40,037 nt of DNA from an uncultured Sutterella sp. (lineage in GTDB: Bacteria; Pseudomonadota; Gammaproteobacteria; Burkholderiales; Burkholderiaceae_F): assembly GCA_945834535.1 (NCBI GenBank), contig CAMAHM010000004.1, forward strand, positions 1 to 40,037, written 5' to 3'. Position 1 is the stretch's first letter. Each line of letters begins with the position of its first letter. Of the stretch, positions 10,898 to 20,021 are shown piece by piece. The notes beneath the pieces were generated by a model. That model had not been told where the DNA came from and did not search any database. It worked only from the letters and a program-made list of their open reading frames with translations. The position numbers were made by a program, and so were the translations under genes.

Positions 10898-11479
10898 TCA
10901 GGCAGGAAAACCGAGCGTGACCGCTCCAAGAACAACATATCTATTTTCGTCGAGCCCAGCGGCGCGGCACGGTGCTTGCTGCGGGCAGGAGGCGCGGGCA
11001 ACGGCCGACAATCCCATGGCGGCGCATGCCAAAAGGGCGCTTTGCATCATGCAGCCCGCGTCGAGCGCCAGGCACCGCTCGCGCATGGGTTCGGAAAGGG
11101 GCTGCGCCTTAACGTTGTCGCCGATGAAAACGACCGACACGGGGGCCTCGGCCACAAAGGGCTGCCCCGTCGTCGTGGCTGCGCGTGCGTCCTCTCCTGC
11201 AAGTTTTTCGAGCGTGTTGGTGTCGGGGTGATAGAGAAAGACGCCGCGCTCATCAAAAACGTAGGCGTCAACGCTTCTGAGATCGCGTGCGGTCGGCACG
11301 GTGCGCTTGCCGCAAGCGTCGTTTTGTCCTGCACAGGCCCACAACACGGCAGCCAAAATGGCGGGGTCTACGGGTTGCGCGGCAAAGGTGCGCTCCGAAC
11401 GGCGCCTTCCGAGTGCACGGGTCAGGGACATGTCCATGAGGACGGGACTAGGCAGCTGAAGAGAAGTATTCTGAGTCAT
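10898..11479 (-). CDS. Nitroreductase-like (SagB/ThcOx-type) protein; start at 11479 preferred over ORF start 11680
   Basis: RRRSERTFAAQPVDPAILAAVLWACAGQN, LDAGCMMQSALLACAAMGLSAVAR, VVLGAVTLGFPA. Confidence 0.78.
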   Translation of the reverse strand: MTQNTSLQLPSPVLMDMSLTRALGRRRSERTFAAQPVDPAILAAVLWACAGQNDACGKRTVPTARDLRSVDAYVFDERGVFLYHPDTNTLEKLAGEDARAATTTGQPFVAEAPVSVVFIGDNVKAQPLSEPMRERCLALDAGCMMQSALLACAAMGLSAVARASCPQQAPCRAAGLDENRYVVLGAVTLGFPA

Positions 11480-11555
11480 TGCGAAATGATTAATCGAGCG
11501 TAAAAATCGGGCACAATGCCAAGGCGCTCGGGTACAGTGCAGAATACACCGAGAA

Positions 11556-12719
11556 ATGCCCGCTGCCGTGCAATCAGTGCTTGAAACGATGACGTCGTCG
11601 CCTTCTTTTGAAAATCTGCTCAGTCCGACTGCGCCCGCTTGCTTGGACGTCGACGCACCGCAGTCCTGGCGGCGCATCATTCACGTGGATATGGATGCGT
11701 TCTACGCGTCGGTTGAGCAGCACGACCGACCGGAACTGCGCGGCCAACCCATTGCCGTCGGCCGCAATTCCGAGCGAGGCGTCGTCGCGACCGCAAGCTA
11801 TGAGGCGCGGCGCTGGGGCGTGAGGAGCGCCATGCCCGCAAGGCGCGCTCGCGAACTCTGTCCCGACCTCATCTTCGTGCCTCCCCGCATGGAGCGCTAT
11901 CGCGAAATCTCGCAGCAGGTGCACGACATCTTTGCCCGCTACACCGACATTATTGAACCGATTTCCATCGATGAAGCGTTTCTCGACGTGACGGAGAATA
12001 AGATAGGCGAGCCGCTTGCCGTCAACATTGCCAAGGCCGTGAAGGCCGACATTCGTCGCGAGCTCGGTCTGACGGCAAGCGCAGGCGTTTCCTACAACAA
12101 GCTCCTTGCCAAAATCGCGAGCGACTGGCGCAAGCCCGACGGGCTGTGCACCATCCATCCGACCAAGGCCCTGGAATTCATTGACCGACTCAAGGTCGAA
12201 CACCTCTGGGGGGTGGGGCCGGCCACGGCCGCGCGCATGCACAAAATGGGCATACAGACCGCCGAACAATTGCGACGCGTGGAGCTGCCCGAGATGGTGC
12301 GACTCTTCGGCAAGGCCGGCTGGAACTACTGGCGTTTCGTGCGCGGAATCGATGATCGGCCGGTCAGGCCTTTTCGCGTGCGCAAATCCGTCGGGTGCGA
12401 GCACACGTACCGCGCCGACATCCGCACTCCTCTTGACCTTGAGCGCGCATTGGGAGATCTTGCAGAAGAACTGGTTGCAAGGGCTGCAGCGAAAACATTT
12501 ATCGCCTTAACGCTCACGCTCAAAGTGCGTTCTCACAACTTTGACACCGTGACGCGCAGCAAAACCGCGGATCGCCCCTGGCTCGATGCCGCGCAGGTGA
12601 AGGAAGGTGCGCGGGAGCTTCTTGCTGCCGTCGGGATTCCCAAAAGCGGTATTCGCCTCCTGGGACTCACGCTGAGCACGCCCCTTGAGCGCGATGCGCG
12701 TCAGGGCATGCTCGTCTAG
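11556..12719 (+). CDS. dinB: DNA polymerase IV (Y-family); start uncertain
   Basis: RRIIHVDMDAFYASVEQHDRPELRGQPIAVG, SIDEAFLDVT, LTASAGVSYNKLLAKIASDWRKPDG, LWGVGPATAARM. Confidence 0.96.
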   Translation: MPAAVQSVLETMTSSPSFENLLSPTAPACLDVDAPQSWRRIIHVDMDAFYASVEQHDRPELRGQPIAVGRNSERGVVATASYEARRWGVRSAMPARRARELCPDLIFVPPRMERYREISQQVHDIFARYTDIIEPISIDEAFLDVTENKIGEPLAVNIAKAVKADIRRELGLTASAGVSYNKLLAKIASDWRKPDGLCTIHPTKALEFIDRLKVEHLWGVGPATAARMHKMGIQTAEQLRRVELPEMVRLFGKAGWNYWRFVRGIDDRPVRPFRVRKSVGCEHTYRADIRTPLDLERALGDLAEELVARAAAKTFIALTLTLKVRSHNFDTVTRSKTADRPWLDAAQVKEGARELLAAVGIPKSGIRLLGLTLSTPLERDARQGMLV

Positions 12720-12725
12720 CAAAGG

Positions 12726-13505
12726 CTACTCGCGGGCGACGTCGTCGAATAAATCGGCGTACATCGGCCAGTAGGACGCATAGAGGAAGGTCGAAAGCAG
12801 GAAGGCGATTGGGGTCAGAATGACGAAGGCCGAACTATTGAGTTCGAGAGCATAGACGAGCCAGACGCTGACAACGCTGATGCCGACGGTGAACGCGAAA
12901 AGAAGGGCGAGCAGGCACAAAATGGGGCCCAGATTGCGGACGACGCCGAAGAAGGAATAAAAGAGGGATTTGCCGCAGGGCATGTGCAGTTCACTTGCCA
13001 GAAGAGGCGCAAACCACACGGCCATCAGGCCTGGAATGTAGACCACGAGCATGGCGACGGTAGCCGTCCAGGGCCAGTTGGCGCGCACGCTCGCCCAGTC
13101 GAGACGATCGTTTTCCGTGATCGTCCAGCGGGCGATATCGTCGGCTGCCAGAAAGCCGTACAGGGCGTTCACCGTGATCAGAATAAAGCCGAATACGAGG
13201 CCGATGCGAATCAAGCTCTGGCGCACGGACGGGTCGCGCCACAGTTCGGGCAGCATGGCAAAAGACGGGCTTTTGCCGCGCAGCACGTCGCGTGTGTTGA
13301 GGCCGATAAAGACGGTACCGAACGGCATGAAGAGCGCGGCAAAAACGGGGCCCACATAGGGAAGCACCGACAAAAAGCTCATCGACAGGATGTAGCACAA
13401 CACCACCCCCATGAGGGTGATCGGTTCGCGACGGGTGGCTTCAAAAGCAAGTTTGAACCACTTCACGCCGGCCGAAACGGGCAGAACACGGGATTGTTGA
13501 GACAT
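12726..13505 (-). CDS. BPSS1780-like multipass membrane protein
   Basis: Start MSQQSRVLPVSAGVKWFKLAFEATRREPITLMGVVL and FMPFGTVFIGLNTRDVLRGKSP resemble the BPSS1780 family; multiple hydrophobic segments. Confidence 0.7.
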   Translation of the reverse strand: MSQQSRVLPVSAGVKWFKLAFEATRREPITLMGVVLCYILSMSFLSVLPYVGPVFAALFMPFGTVFIGLNTRDVLRGKSPSFAMLPELWRDPSVRQSLIRIGLVFGFILITVNALYGFLAADDIARWTITENDRLDWASVRANWPWTATVAMLVVYIPGLMAVWFAPLLASELHMPCGKSLFYSFFGVVRNLGPILCLLALLFAFTVGISVVSVWLVYALELNSSAFVILTPIAFLLSTFLYASYWPMYADLFDDVARE

Positions 13506-13561
13506 GAACAACAAATAGTCAGGTGTATGAGAAAAGCGCAAGCTTACCGTGCCGGCGGGAG

Positions 13562-13584
13562 AAAAAGCGCCCGCATATGCGGGC
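13562..13584 (-). terminator. Terminator downstream of thrB (minus strand)
   Basis: GCCCGC-atat-GCGGGC stem (13569-13584) followed on the minus strand by GCTTTTT. Confidence 0.7.
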
Positions 13585-13602
13585 GGATCCCCTTGGACAG
13601 TC

Positions 13603-14577
13603 TCAGGCTTGAGGCCAGTAAAGCGGGCAGACGCGCCGATCGTCGAGAACGCGTTCAAAGTGCGTCGGATCGTGCGGCGTCAGAAGCGCAGCTTCCCGAG
13701 GCAGGTAATAGTCAAAAAGGCGGCTCGTCCAAAAGCGCAGGGCTCCGGCGCGCAGCATATCGCGCCACAGAGACTTTTCCGTTGCCGTGAGTCTACGCTC
13801 GGCGTGATAGGCATCCATCAGTGCCTTGACGCGCACAGTGTCGAGCGCCCCAGTTTCGGGGATGATGCACCAGTCGTTGACGACGACCGCCAAATCAAAA
13901 AGCCACGGCGAGCAGCCGGCAAAGTAAAAGTCAAACACGCCGCAGACGTGGGCCGCCTCGGTGCCGTGCTCCTCGATCATCGTGTTGTTGCGAAAGAGGT
14001 CGCAGTGGCAGGCCGTGACGGTAAGCGAACGGTAGGCATCGCTCTCAAAGACCGTTTGCTGGTGGCGAATTTCCTCGTCAAGCTTGGCGTAAAGCGCAGC
14101 TGGGACGTGGGGTGCGATGAGCGGTGCGGTTTTGCGGCACCAAAGAAACCCCCTCAGATTGGGCTGATGAAGCGCAAAGTCGCGCGCCGCCAGATGCATG
14201 CGCGCCAGCGTTCGGCCCATGCTCGCGCACTCAACGGGCGTGACGTCGGCAATCGACGTGCCCGCAAGGCGGTTGGCGATGGAAAAGGGCTTACCCTTGA
14301 TGAAGGAAAAAAGCGCGCCCTTTTTGGTACGCTGCGGTGCGGCCACGGGGCAGCCGTGCTTGCGAAGGTGTTCGCACAGCTCAAGATAAAAGGGAAGCTG
14401 CTCGGGCTGCAGGCGCTCGAAAACCGTCAGCACCCAGCGGCCCGTGTCGGTGTCAAGAAAATAGTTGGTGTTTTCAATGCCGCTTGAGATGGGTTCAAGC
14501 GACACACAGCGCCCGAGAGAAAACTCCTCGAGCGCTTCGTTGACGCAGGCCGCGTCGAGTTGCGTAAAAACCGCCAT
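13603..14577 (-). CDS. thrB: Homoserine kinase (APH-fold type)
   Basis: MAVFTQLDAACVNEALEEFSLG, GIENTNYFLDT, GRWVLTVFERL, CHCDLFRNNTM, GVFDFYFAGCSPWLFDLAVVVNDWC. Confidence 0.94.
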   Translation of the reverse strand: MAVFTQLDAACVNEALEEFSLGRCVSLEPISSGIENTNYFLDTDTGRWVLTVFERLQPEQLPFYLELCEHLRKHGCPVAAPQRTKKGALFSFIKGKPFSIANRLAGTSIADVTPVECASMGRTLARMHLAARDFALHQPNLRGFLWCRKTAPLIAPHVPAALYAKLDEEIRHQQTVFESDAYRSLTVTACHCDLFRNNTMIEEHGTEAAHVCGVFDFYFAGCSPWLFDLAVVVNDWCIIPETGALDTVRVKALMDAYHAERRLTATEKSLWRDMLRAGALRFWTSRLFDYYLPREAALLTPHDPTHFERVLDDRRVCPLYWPQA

Positions 14578-14589
14578 GGTGCGACTCGC

Positions 14590-15045
14590 TTACCAGCCGA
14601 ACTGAATGAACTTGGGAGTGTCGACCGTCGAACGGGGATCGGCACCGGGGCGGTCGTCGATCGGACGGTCGCTCGTATTTTTCATGGTGTAGGGAATCTG
14701 CGTCGTGCCGGGGGTGACGCGAATTTCCGTCAGACGGTTGTTCTGATCGTGCCGCTCTTCAATACGCGTGCCGTAATTGGACACGTAGATCGAGTCTTTG
14801 GAGCGCTTGGCGGCGGACTTTTCGCGCGCAGCGCGGGCCTTTGCCATGTCTTCGGCCGAAGGCTCGAGACGACTGGCGTTGTAGGTGTTCGAATCCTGCT
14901 GACGCGAACGCATTTGCTGGGACTGCACCTGCATGTACTGCCCCTCGGAAGCGCCCTCAACGCGCTCAGGGGGCGCAAAAGTGCCCGCGGCAGCGACGCC
15001 GCAGAAAACGACGGACAATGCGGCAAGAGAGACTGTTTTGAACAT
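14590..15045 (-). CDS. DUF2782-like exported protein
   Basis: Signal peptide-like MFKTVSLAALSVVFCGVAAAG; C-terminal RIEERHDQNNRLTEIRVTPG...TPKFIQFGW resembles DUF2782; next to thrB and polA. Confidence 0.7.
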   Translation of the reverse strand: MFKTVSLAALSVVFCGVAAAGTFAPPERVEGASEGQYMQVQSQQMRSRQQDSNTYNASRLEPSAEDMAKARAAREKSAAKRSKDSIYVSNYGTRIEERHDQNNRLTEIRVTPGTTQIPYTMKNTSDRPIDDRPGADPRSTVDTPKFIQFGW

Positions 15046-15265
15046 GATGGATTCCTTTGGCAAAGCACTTCGGCAATCGGGACTGCCGGAGATTGTATAT
15101 GTGCAATTTTGGCATTGAATGCTGCTGCGGTTGCATCAAAACCGAGGATTTTTTCAATCAGCCTGCAAAGGGTGCAAACAATGTTCCGCAACGAACACCA
15201 AAGGAGAGGGGGGCGACGGGCGGCTAAAATGGCTCCTTTGAGCTCATCTGAACGGAAAGTACACC

Positions 15266-18016
15266 ATGGCCACACTGCTGTTGATCGACGGATCCAACTA
15301 TCTTTTCCGAGCCTTTCATGCGCTGCCGCCGCTCACAACGAGCAAGGGCGAGCCCACCGGGGCCATGAAGGGATTCAACGGCATGCTCAAAACCGTCTAC
15401 GACGCCGTCAAGCCCGACTATGCGGCCTGCGTGTTCGACGCGCACGGCAAGAACTTTCGCCACGCAATTTTTGCCGACTACAAGGCCAACCGACCGCCGA
15501 TGCCCGAAGAGCTGCGCGTGCAGATCGAACCGATTTTTGAGTTGGTGCGCCTTAAGGGCTGGCCCCTTTTGCAGGTGCCGGGCGTAGAGGCCGACGATGT
15601 GCTCGGCACCCTTGCCAAACAAGGCAAAGCGGCCGGCATGAAGATCGTCATCGCCACCGGTGACAAGGACATGGCGCAGCTCGTGGACGAGGACGTGACG
15701 CTTATCAACACGATGACCCGCACCCGCTACGATCGGCAGGCCGTGTTTGAAAAATACGGCGTTTGGCCCGAGCAGATTATCGATTATCTCTCGCTCATGG
15801 GAGATAAGGTCGACAATGTGCCCGGCGTTGAAAAGTGCGGTCCCAAAACGGCTGCGCGTTGGTTGGCCGAACACGGCACCCTTGAGGCGATCATGGAAAA
15901 CGCCGCAAACTTCGGCGGCAAGATCGGCGAGTACCTGAGAGCCGGACTCCCGTTCCTGCCGATTGCCAGACAGCTCGTGACGATCAATACCGAGGCCGAC
16001 GTGGGCGTGACGGTGAACGATCTTGTCGTTGCCAAGCCCGATGAGGACAAACTGACGGCGTTTTATACGCGCTGGGAGATGCGCTCGGCGGCCGTGCGCT
16101 CAGCCAAAAAGGCCGCGCCTGCCAAGGCGGCTGCCGCGGCTTCGCAACCTGCGCAGACGGGGGATCTTTTTGCATCGGTTCCGCAGGACTCGGTCGGAGT
16201 CTGTGCCGAGGCCGTGCCGTCTTCGGGCAATGTCCGAGTGCTGCTCGACGAAGTGGCGATGCAGGCCTTTGCAGCCGAACTTGAGGCGTTGGATAAATCC
16301 GCTCCGCCCGTGGCCGTGACGCTTTTGTCGGACGCGCACAGTCCCATGACGGACACTCCCGTGGGGGCGGCGTTTGCCGTGAGTCCCCTCAGAACCTGTT
16401 ATGTGCCGCTTACGGCCGCAGGAGCAAGGGAATCTTTTGTCCGCACGTTCGGCGTCTGGTTTGCCTCGGCCGCGCCCAAGGTGCTGCACGACGCCAAGTA
16501 CGCCCGCCACGTGCTCAAAAACATCGGTATCGATCTGTCCGGTCCCGTCGAAGACACCATGCTTATGAGTTACGTGCTTGAAGCACACCTCAAGCACGAG
16601 TTGTCCCGCATTGCTGCTCGTACCCTCTCGTCCGTGCAGCCCGAACTTGAGGCGTTGCTGGGCAAGGGGGCGTCCCGCCGCGCCGCCCGCGAGGTGCCTT
16701 TGGAGCAAGCGGCTCCCATGATGGCGACCATGGCGGCCGTGGTGCGCGCTTCGGCTTCGCAGTTGCTTGCGCGCCTAGCCAATGACGAAGGACTTGAGCG
16801 TATTTACCGTGAAGTGGAACTGCCGAGCATGGCGGTGCTTTGGACCATGGAGCGCACGGGTGTGCTTTTGGATACGGCAATGCTCTCGGCGCAAAGCGCA
16901 GAACTCAAGCGTGCGATTGACGAAGTCACAAACCGGATCAACGAGATTGCGGGCGAAAGTTTTAACCCCTCCAGTCCCAAGCAGCTCGCGCAGGTTCTTT
17001 TTGAAAAGCTCGGACTTCCCGTCAAAAAGAAGACCTCCACGGGGGCGCCCTCGACCGACGAAGAAGTGCTTTCGGAGCTTGCGATGGACTACCCGCTCCC
17101 CAAGCTGATTCTTGAATACAGAGCGCTCACCAAATTAAAGAGCACCTATACCGACAAGCTTCCGCAGATGGTGCTTGTGAGCGACGGTCGCGTGCACACC
17201 ACCTTCGGGCAGGCGACGGCGGTGACGGGGCGTCTGGCAAGTTCTGATCCCAATCTGCAGAACATCCCCGTGCGCACCGCCGAAGGTCGGCGTGTGCGGG
17301 AAGCGTTTACGGCGCCTGCGGGCTGCAAAATCGTCTCGGCCGACTACTCGCAGATCGAACTCAGAATCATGGCACACATTTCCGGTGACGAGGGGCTCAT
17401 AGCAGCCTTCCGCGAAGGTCGCGACATTCACCGCGCGACGGCGGCCGAAGTGTTCGGCGTTGCGCTGGAGGCCGTAACGGCCGAGCAACGCCGCATGGCC
17501 AAGGTCATCAATTTCGGACTTATCTACGGCATGAGTGCTTTCGGCCTTGCGCAGAATCTGGGGCTTGAGCGCAGTACCGCTTCACACTACATCGAGCAGT
17601 ATTTTGCGCGCTACCCGCGCGTTAAGGCCTATATGGACAATACGCGAGAAATTGCCCGCGCCCGAGGGTATGTGGAGACGGCATTCGGGCGTCGACTGTG
17701 GCTGCCCGATGTGAAGAGCTCGCGTGCGCCGGTGCGAGCGGCTGCTGAGCGAGCGGCCATCAATGCGCCCATGCAGGGCACGGCGGCCGATCTCATCAAG
17801 TTTGCCATGGTGGCCGTGGCCAAATGGCTTGAGGATGCCCGTATGAAGGCGCGCATGGTGCTGCAGGTGCACGACGAACTGGTGCTCGAGGTGCCCGAGG
17901 ATGAGCTCGAGGCGGTGCGCACCAAGCTCCCTGAGCTTATGGCGGGTGTGGCGTCCCTGAGGGTGCCGCTCATTGCCGAAGTGGGCGTTGGCGACAACTG
18001 GGAGGCCGCGCACTGA
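15266..18016 (+). CDS. polA: DNA polymerase I (intact 5' nuclease and polymerase domains; proofreading domain appears catalytically degenerate)
   Basis: 5' nuclease start LLLIDGSNYLFRAFHALPPLTTSKGEPTGA; polymerase motifs VSADYSQIELRIMAHIS, RRMAKVINFGLIYGMSAFGLA, VLQVHDELVLEVP. Confidence 0.98.
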   Translation: MATLLLIDGSNYLFRAFHALPPLTTSKGEPTGAMKGFNGMLKTVYDAVKPDYAACVFDAHGKNFRHAIFADYKANRPPMPEELRVQIEPIFELVRLKGWPLLQVPGVEADDVLGTLAKQGKAAGMKIVIATGDKDMAQLVDEDVTLINTMTRTRYDRQAVFEKYGVWPEQIIDYLSLMGDKVDNVPGVEKCGPKTAARWLAEHGTLEAIMENAANFGGKIGEYLRAGLPFLPIARQLVTINTEADVGVTVNDLVVAKPDEDKLTAFYTRWEMRSAAVRSAKKAAPAKAAAAASQPAQTGDLFASVPQDSVGVCAEAVPSSGNVRVLLDEVAMQAFAAELEALDKSAPPVAVTLLSDAHSPMTDTPVGAAFAVSPLRTCYVPLTAAGARESFVRTFGVWFASAAPKVLHDAKYARHVLKNIGIDLSGPVEDTMLMSYVLEAHLKHELSRIAARTLSSVQPELEALLGKGASRRAAREVPLEQAAPMMATMAAVVRASASQLLARLANDEGLERIYREVELPSMAVLWTMERTGVLLDTAMLSAQSAELKRAIDEVTNRINEIAGESFNPSSPKQLAQVLFEKLGLPVKKKTSTGAPSTDEEVLSELAMDYPLPKLILEYRALTKLKSTYTDKLPQMVLVSDGRVHTTFGQATAVTGRLASSDPNLQNIPVRTAEGRRVREAFTAPAGCKIVSADYSQIELRIMAHISGDEGLIAAFREGRDIHRATAAEVFGVALEAVTAEQRRMAKVINFGLIYGMSAFGLAQNLGLERSTASHYIEQYFARYPRVKAYMDNTREIARARGYVETAFGRRLWLPDVKSSRAPVRAAAERAAINAPMQGTAADLIKFAMVAVAKWLEDARMKARMVLQVHDELVLEVPEDELEAVRTKLPELMAGVASLRVPLIAEVGVGDNWEAAH

Positions 18017-18044
18017 TTTTTAGATCAGACGAGATCGTTGAAAA

Positions 18045-18074
18045 CGCAACAGGCCGCATTCGCGGCCTGTTGCG
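18045..18074. terminator. Perfect 13-bp inverted repeat between convergent polA and the META-domain gene
   Basis: CGCAACAGGCCGC-attc-GCGGCCTGTTGCG; no strong T-run on the plus strand. Confidence 0.6.
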
Positions 18075-18089
18075 TGAGGGCGGTGCGTA

Positions 18090-18527
18090 TCAGCAGGCGC
18101 CGGGCTTGTCGGGAACGAGACGGATGAGCTCCCTGCCGTTTTCGTCAAGGAAGATCAGCGCATCTTTTTCACGTTTGAGCGTCTTCACCTTGTTGATGGC
18201 ATTGAGCATGGTGTCTTCGAGCTTCATGTACTCAGGGCCGCACATACGGCGCGTCACGCCGAGTGCACCGAAAGTGATGACATTGCCTTCGATGGCATAG
18301 TCGCCGAAGATGCGGTTGCAACCGAGGTCGCCGTTGACGCGGTTGGCCGTGAACTCCAACATCGGCGACACGTCGCAGGAGCTGTTTTTGGGAATGGGCA
18401 GCATCCAGCTCGTGTTGGCGATGTTGACGGGTTCGGCCGGAGCCGACGGTGTGTTGGCGCATCCCGGCAGTCCGACCGTGACGGTCAGAGCCGAAGCGGC
18501 AGCGGCCGCAAAGCGCTTGAAGGTCAT
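18090..18527 (-). CDS. META domain (HslJ-like) lipoprotein
   Basis: Signal/lipobox-like LTVTVGLPGCANT, then NTSWML..., VNGDLGCNRIFGDYAIEGNVITFGALGVTRRMC. Confidence 0.8.
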   Translation of the reverse strand: MTFKRFAAAAASALTVTVGLPGCANTPSAPAEPVNIANTSWMLPIPKNSSCDVSPMLEFTANRVNGDLGCNRIFGDYAIEGNVITFGALGVTRRMCGPEYMKLEDTMLNAINKVKTLKREKDALIFLDENGRELIRLVPDKPGAC

Positions 18528-18575
18528 AAACCAAACTCTCCAAGAGAAGCGAAAAAGAAAGGGAGCAATTTTGCC

Positions 18576-19748
18576 TCAGATCGTCAGCGAACCGGTCCCG
18601 AACAGTTCGGCACGCAGATCGGCGTCGGCAACGCCCGCCTTGCGCAGGCCGGCGGCAGCAGCCTTCATGAAGTCCGCCGGACCGCACAGGTAGTAGACGG
18701 CGCCTTCACGCACGGCGGCGGCATAGTCGGCGTCCGTCGGGCGACCCTGATCGGCGGTCTGATGCACGATCAGGCGGCCGTCGGAAAGCTTGGCCATCAG
18801 GTCGCGCACTTCTTCGCCCAGGGTAAAACTGAAGGCATTGCGGCAAACGTGGAAAAATGTGACCGGCAGATTCTTCTTGGCGGCGGCGCGCAGCATGGCC
18901 ACCATGGGAGTGATGCCGATGCCGGCGCTTACAAAAACGGCGGGACGCTCGGAATCGAGCACGAACTCACCCACGGGCGGCATGACGTCGATGATATCGC
19001 CCACATCGAACTCATCGTGCAGCGCGTTGGACACCATGCCGGCCGGGCGATCGGTCTGTGCGGCAATGCGTTTGACGCAGATGCGCAGGAAATGTTCGCC
19101 GCACTCGACGACGGTGTATTGACGAGGCTGGACGAGTTTTTCACTGGACACATGCAGACGCACGGAGATGTACTGGCCCGGCTGAGCAGGCATGACTGCG
19201 CCGCCGTCCACGGGTTCAAGCACAAAGCTTGCGACTGCATCCGTTTCCTTTTTCTTTGCCACGATACGGAAGCCGCGCCATACGCTCCAACCGCCTTCGG
19301 CAAGCGCGTTGCTGCGGTACAGATCCGACTCAATTCCGATCATGAGGTCCGCGAGCTGTCCGTAGGCCGCGGCCCAGGCGTCAATCAGCTCGGGTGTGGC
19401 AGCTTCACCGAGAACCTCCTGAATGGAGGCAAGCAGATGACGGCCCACGATGCCGTAGTGCTCGGCACGAATGCCCACGGAAACGTGTTTGTTGGCGATG
19501 TGGCGGACGGCGTCAATAAGCACCGCCGGGTTTTCAATGTTTTGAGCATAGGCAAGCACTGCGCCCGCAAGCGATGCCTGCTGACGGCCGGCGCGCTGGT
19601 GTCCTTGATTGAAGATCTGCCTCAGTTCGGGATTGCCACGCATCATGCGGGCGTAGAAATGCGTCGTCAGAGCAACGCCGTGTTCGATCAGAACGGGGAC
19701 TGTGGCTTTAACAAGTTCGATTTGTTGCGGTGTGAGCATGACGGTCAA
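18576..19748 (-). CDS. hmp: Flavohemoprotein, nitric oxide dioxygenase
   Basis: MLTPQQIELVKATVPVLIEHG globin start, YGIVGRHLLASIQEVLG, reductase motifs PGQYISVRL, RQYTV, SAGIGITPMVAML, YYLCGPADFMKA. Confidence 0.96.
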   Translation of the reverse strand: MTVMLTPQQIELVKATVPVLIEHGVALTTHFYARMMRGNPELRQIFNQGHQRAGRQQASLAGAVLAYAQNIENPAVLIDAVRHIANKHVSVGIRAEHYGIVGRHLLASIQEVLGEAATPELIDAWAAAYGQLADLMIGIESDLYRSNALAEGGWSVWRGFRIVAKKKETDAVASFVLEPVDGGAVMPAQPGQYISVRLHVSSEKLVQPRQYTVVECGEHFLRICVKRIAAQTDRPAGMVSNALHDEFDVGDIIDVMPPVGEFVLDSERPAVFVSAGIGITPMVAMLRAAAKKNLPVTFFHVCRNAFSFTLGEEVRDLMAKLSDGRLIVHQTADQGRPTDADYAAAVREGAVYYLCGPADFMKAAAAGLRKAGVADADLRAELFGTGSLTI

Positions 19749-19827
19749 TCTCCTAAAAAAGAGGTGTATCCACGCAATGGATGGAGTCTATATTTTGGCA
19801 CTATAGTCTCGATGCATGCAATAAGTT

Positions 19828-19860
19828 AAAAAAAGGGCGGAGATTGAAGCAACCTCCGCC
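19828..19860 (-). terminator. Minus-strand-specific Rho-independent terminator upstream of hmp, not explained by an annotated gene
   Basis: Minus strand: GGCGGAG-gttgcttcaat-CTCCGCC-CTTTTTTT; plus-strand side lacks a T-run. Confidence 0.75.
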
Positions 19861-19980
19861 AAAAATCCAACCAAAGGAGAATCAAGAAAGGCTGTCAACG
19901 CCGTTTCTTGAGGCGTATTTTGAGGCCTGTCGCTTTGAAAAGCTGAAACGAAAATTCCCGCAACCGAAACGAAATGTATC
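19828..19980 (-). ncRNA. Candidate Fur-regulated small RNA (novel, unnamed)
   Basis: Between a Fur-like palindrome (19991-20005) and a minus-strand terminator; internal hairpin TCAAGAAA/TTTCTTGA (19882-19911) and a TTCTCCTTTGG linker complementary to SD sequences. 5' end is estimated. Confidence 0.45.
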
Positions 19981-19990
19981 AGCCTTTTGT

Positions 19991-20005
19991 TGAGAATCAT
20001 TCTCA
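19991..20005. promoter_or_regulatory. Fur box-like 7-1-7 palindrome
   Basis: TGAGAATcATTCTCA, a perfect 7-1-7 inverted repeat close to the TGATAATnATTATCA Fur core. Confidence 0.75.
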
Positions 20006-20012
20006 TTTGCGA

Positions 20013-20021
20013 TGGTATAAT
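20013..20021 (+). promoter_or_regulatory. Extended -10 promoter element for the ZIP transporter gene
   Basis: TGGTATAAT (TGn + TATAAT) just downstream of the Fur-like palindrome. Confidence 0.55.

Noticed and set aside
10274-11503. 409-aa plus-strand ORF opposite the nitroreductase-like genes
   Set aside because: No domain-like motifs; both minus-strand genes have family motifs.
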